Part shown: positions 6,956 to 7,851 of the stretch, piece by piece
How the letters are laid out: every line of letters begins with the position of its first letter
How positions within the stretch are numbered: position 1 is the first letter of the stretch
Source of the DNA: an uncultured Candidatus Altimarinota bacterium
Lineage (GTDB): Bacteria > Patescibacteriota > Gracilibacteria > BD1-5 > UBA6164
DNA: 7,851 bases
Direction: 5' to 3'
Assembly (NCBI GenBank): GCA_937944175.1
Contig: CALDZW010000083.1
Coordinates: 1-7,851 of the forward strand
Notes under the pieces: model-generated
What the model was told of the DNA's origin: nothing
The model's database searches: none
What the model saw: the letters and a program-made list of their open reading frames with translations, nothing else
Made by a program: the position numbers and the translations under genes

Positions 6956-7851
6956 TTATTTCTTCTTCCAAAAATAACACTTTTCAGCTCAATTATAGAG
7001 CTTTCTTTTTTTGTAAAAATTTTTCTGACAAATATCATCAAATTCTTCATAGTTTGATATAAATCAGCCCCCCACTTTTTTCCCTTTTCTAAAGAGAGAA
7101 TCAATACTTTTATACAGTCATTCTAAATCATCATCCTCACCAAGCCTTAATCCATATGGAGGATTCGTAATAATGGTACAAATATCTGTTTCTTCTTGAA
7201 TTAGACTTGATGATACAGATCTAAAATCTTTCTTTTCAAATAATATATCTCACTCAACTCAAGCTCTTCTAGCATTTTCAAATCCTACATGGATCATCTC
7301 ATTATCAATATCACTGGCAAATATTCTGTATTCTCCATCATATTTTTTTGAACGTGCTGCTTCTTTTAGCTCTCACATTTTTTCTCTAGAGATCAGTCAT
7401 AACTCTACCATAGAAAAATCCCTTTTAAGTCATGGAGCAATATTTCTAGCAATGAGGGCTGCTTCTATTGCTATAGTACCACTTCCACAGAATGGATCAT
7501 AAAGATTTTGTTTGAATCTCCATCAGCTTAATAATACTAATCATGCCGCTAAACTTTCTTTTATAGGAGCTTCTCATGCCTCTATCCTATATCACCTCTT
7601 ATGAAGGGCTTCTCATACAATATTTAACAAGAGTCTTGCCTTATCATTTATAATCAAAACTAATATCTCAAATCTGACCTTGTCTGGATCCTCTAAGATA
7701 CTCCCCCCTCAGAGCCTTTCAATGATAGCTTTTTTACTCACACTTTGAATAGTGGGAGTATGATGAAGTTCACTCCTAATACTGGTAGCATTTACAATAA
7801 TAGGGCTCCCTTTTGGAATATGATTTTCAAAATCTACTACATTTACTAATC
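6956..7851 (-). CDS. rlmL: 23S rRNA N2-guanine methyltransferase, THUMP + SAM domain (RlmL/YpsC family), N-terminus cut by window edge
   Basis: 297 codons are visible, ending in TAA. Relatives of the YpsC type are about 380 aa, so roughly 80-90 N-terminal residues are missing. The visible part starts in the THUMP domain and includes the family stretch IQSVSKKAIIERL, then ALHKRGYRIEAGEAPIKESL and LSGW. Motif I, DPFCGSGT, is at 7498-7475 (S-adenosylmethionine binding), followed by AALIARNIAPG. The catalytic-type motif NPPYG is at 7165-7151, and the C-terminal YKKRKLYNGAEKC closes the family signature. The known role is methylation of a guanine in 23S rRNA (G2445 in E. coli RlmL) in the cytoplasm. 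Fourteen in-frame TGA codons read as Gly, several on family-conserved glycines (KRGYR at 7594-7592, IAPG at 7432-7430, LYNG at 6991-6989). No frame break. The exact target guanine is inferred. Confidence 0.9.

Noticed and set aside
6796..7104. A 102-codon minus-strand open frame with an ATG
   Set aside because: It runs in a different frame across the end of the methyltransferase gene, the intergenic hairpins and the end of the plus-strand gene; the methyltransferase frame matches its family to the last residues.
6956..7851. UGA read as tryptophan (code 4)
   Set aside because: Conserved positions with TGA are Gly in the family, and TGG occurs at normal Trp positions, such as the W following LSG.
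1..7851. tRNA, rRNA or insertion-sequence genes
   Set aside because: No cloverleaf-like segment, rRNA-like stretch, transposase motif or terminal inverted repeats were seen on either strand.

Overview
Organism. Read with the standard code, this AT-rich window looks almost gene-free, with only broken open frames. Read with UGA as glycine (genetic code 25), it becomes densely coding. The reassignment is clearest in a 23S rRNA methyltransferase at the right end. There, UGA falls on family-conserved glycines in HKRGYR, IAPG and KLYNG, while TGG still encodes Trp. Every complete frame ends in TAA or TAG and none ends in TGA. Code 25 is known from Absconditabacteria (SR1) and Gracilibacteria (BD1-5/GN02), so the window most likely comes from one of these CPR/Patescibacteria lineages. 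All translations below use UGA = Gly.

Layout. (1) 1-4659, minus strand: a tightly packed run of ten small reading frames, read from 4659 down to 1 and continuing past the left edge. Seven of them carry a short N-terminal tag of the form N-[LF]-[LF]-[HN]-[NS]-Q-x-[YH]-[VI], followed by unrelated sequence and, in all six complete tagged genes, hydrophobic helices. Among them lie a 39-codon minigene that copies the head of a longer downstream gene, that longer gene itself, and a small membrane protein broken by a frameshift at UUU UAG. A good promoter (TTACCA-16-TATAAT) precedes the first gene. (2) 4745-5551, minus: an unrecognised 268-aa protein with one N-terminal membrane anchor. (3) 5552-5633: a divergent intergenic region. 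(4) 5634-6878, plus: an exported protein with a phosphodiester glycosidase (NAGPA-like) domain and a helical C-terminal extension. (5) 6879-6955: a convergent intergenic region with overlapping, mutually exclusive hairpins. (6) 6956 to the right edge, minus: a THUMP-domain N2-guanine rRNA methyltransferase (RlmL/YpsC family), cut at its N-terminus by the window edge.

How it fits together. The rRNA methyltransferase is housekeeping, and the glycosidase-domain protein is probably extracytoplasmic. The tagged array is the accessory and possibly undescribed part. It consists of paralogous membrane proteins with a nearly constant N-terminal cassette of about 33 bp and very different bodies, transcribed together and mostly without Shine-Dalgarno sequences. 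No function can be assigned from the sequence. The layout suggests a family of membrane proteins that share a docking or targeting signal.
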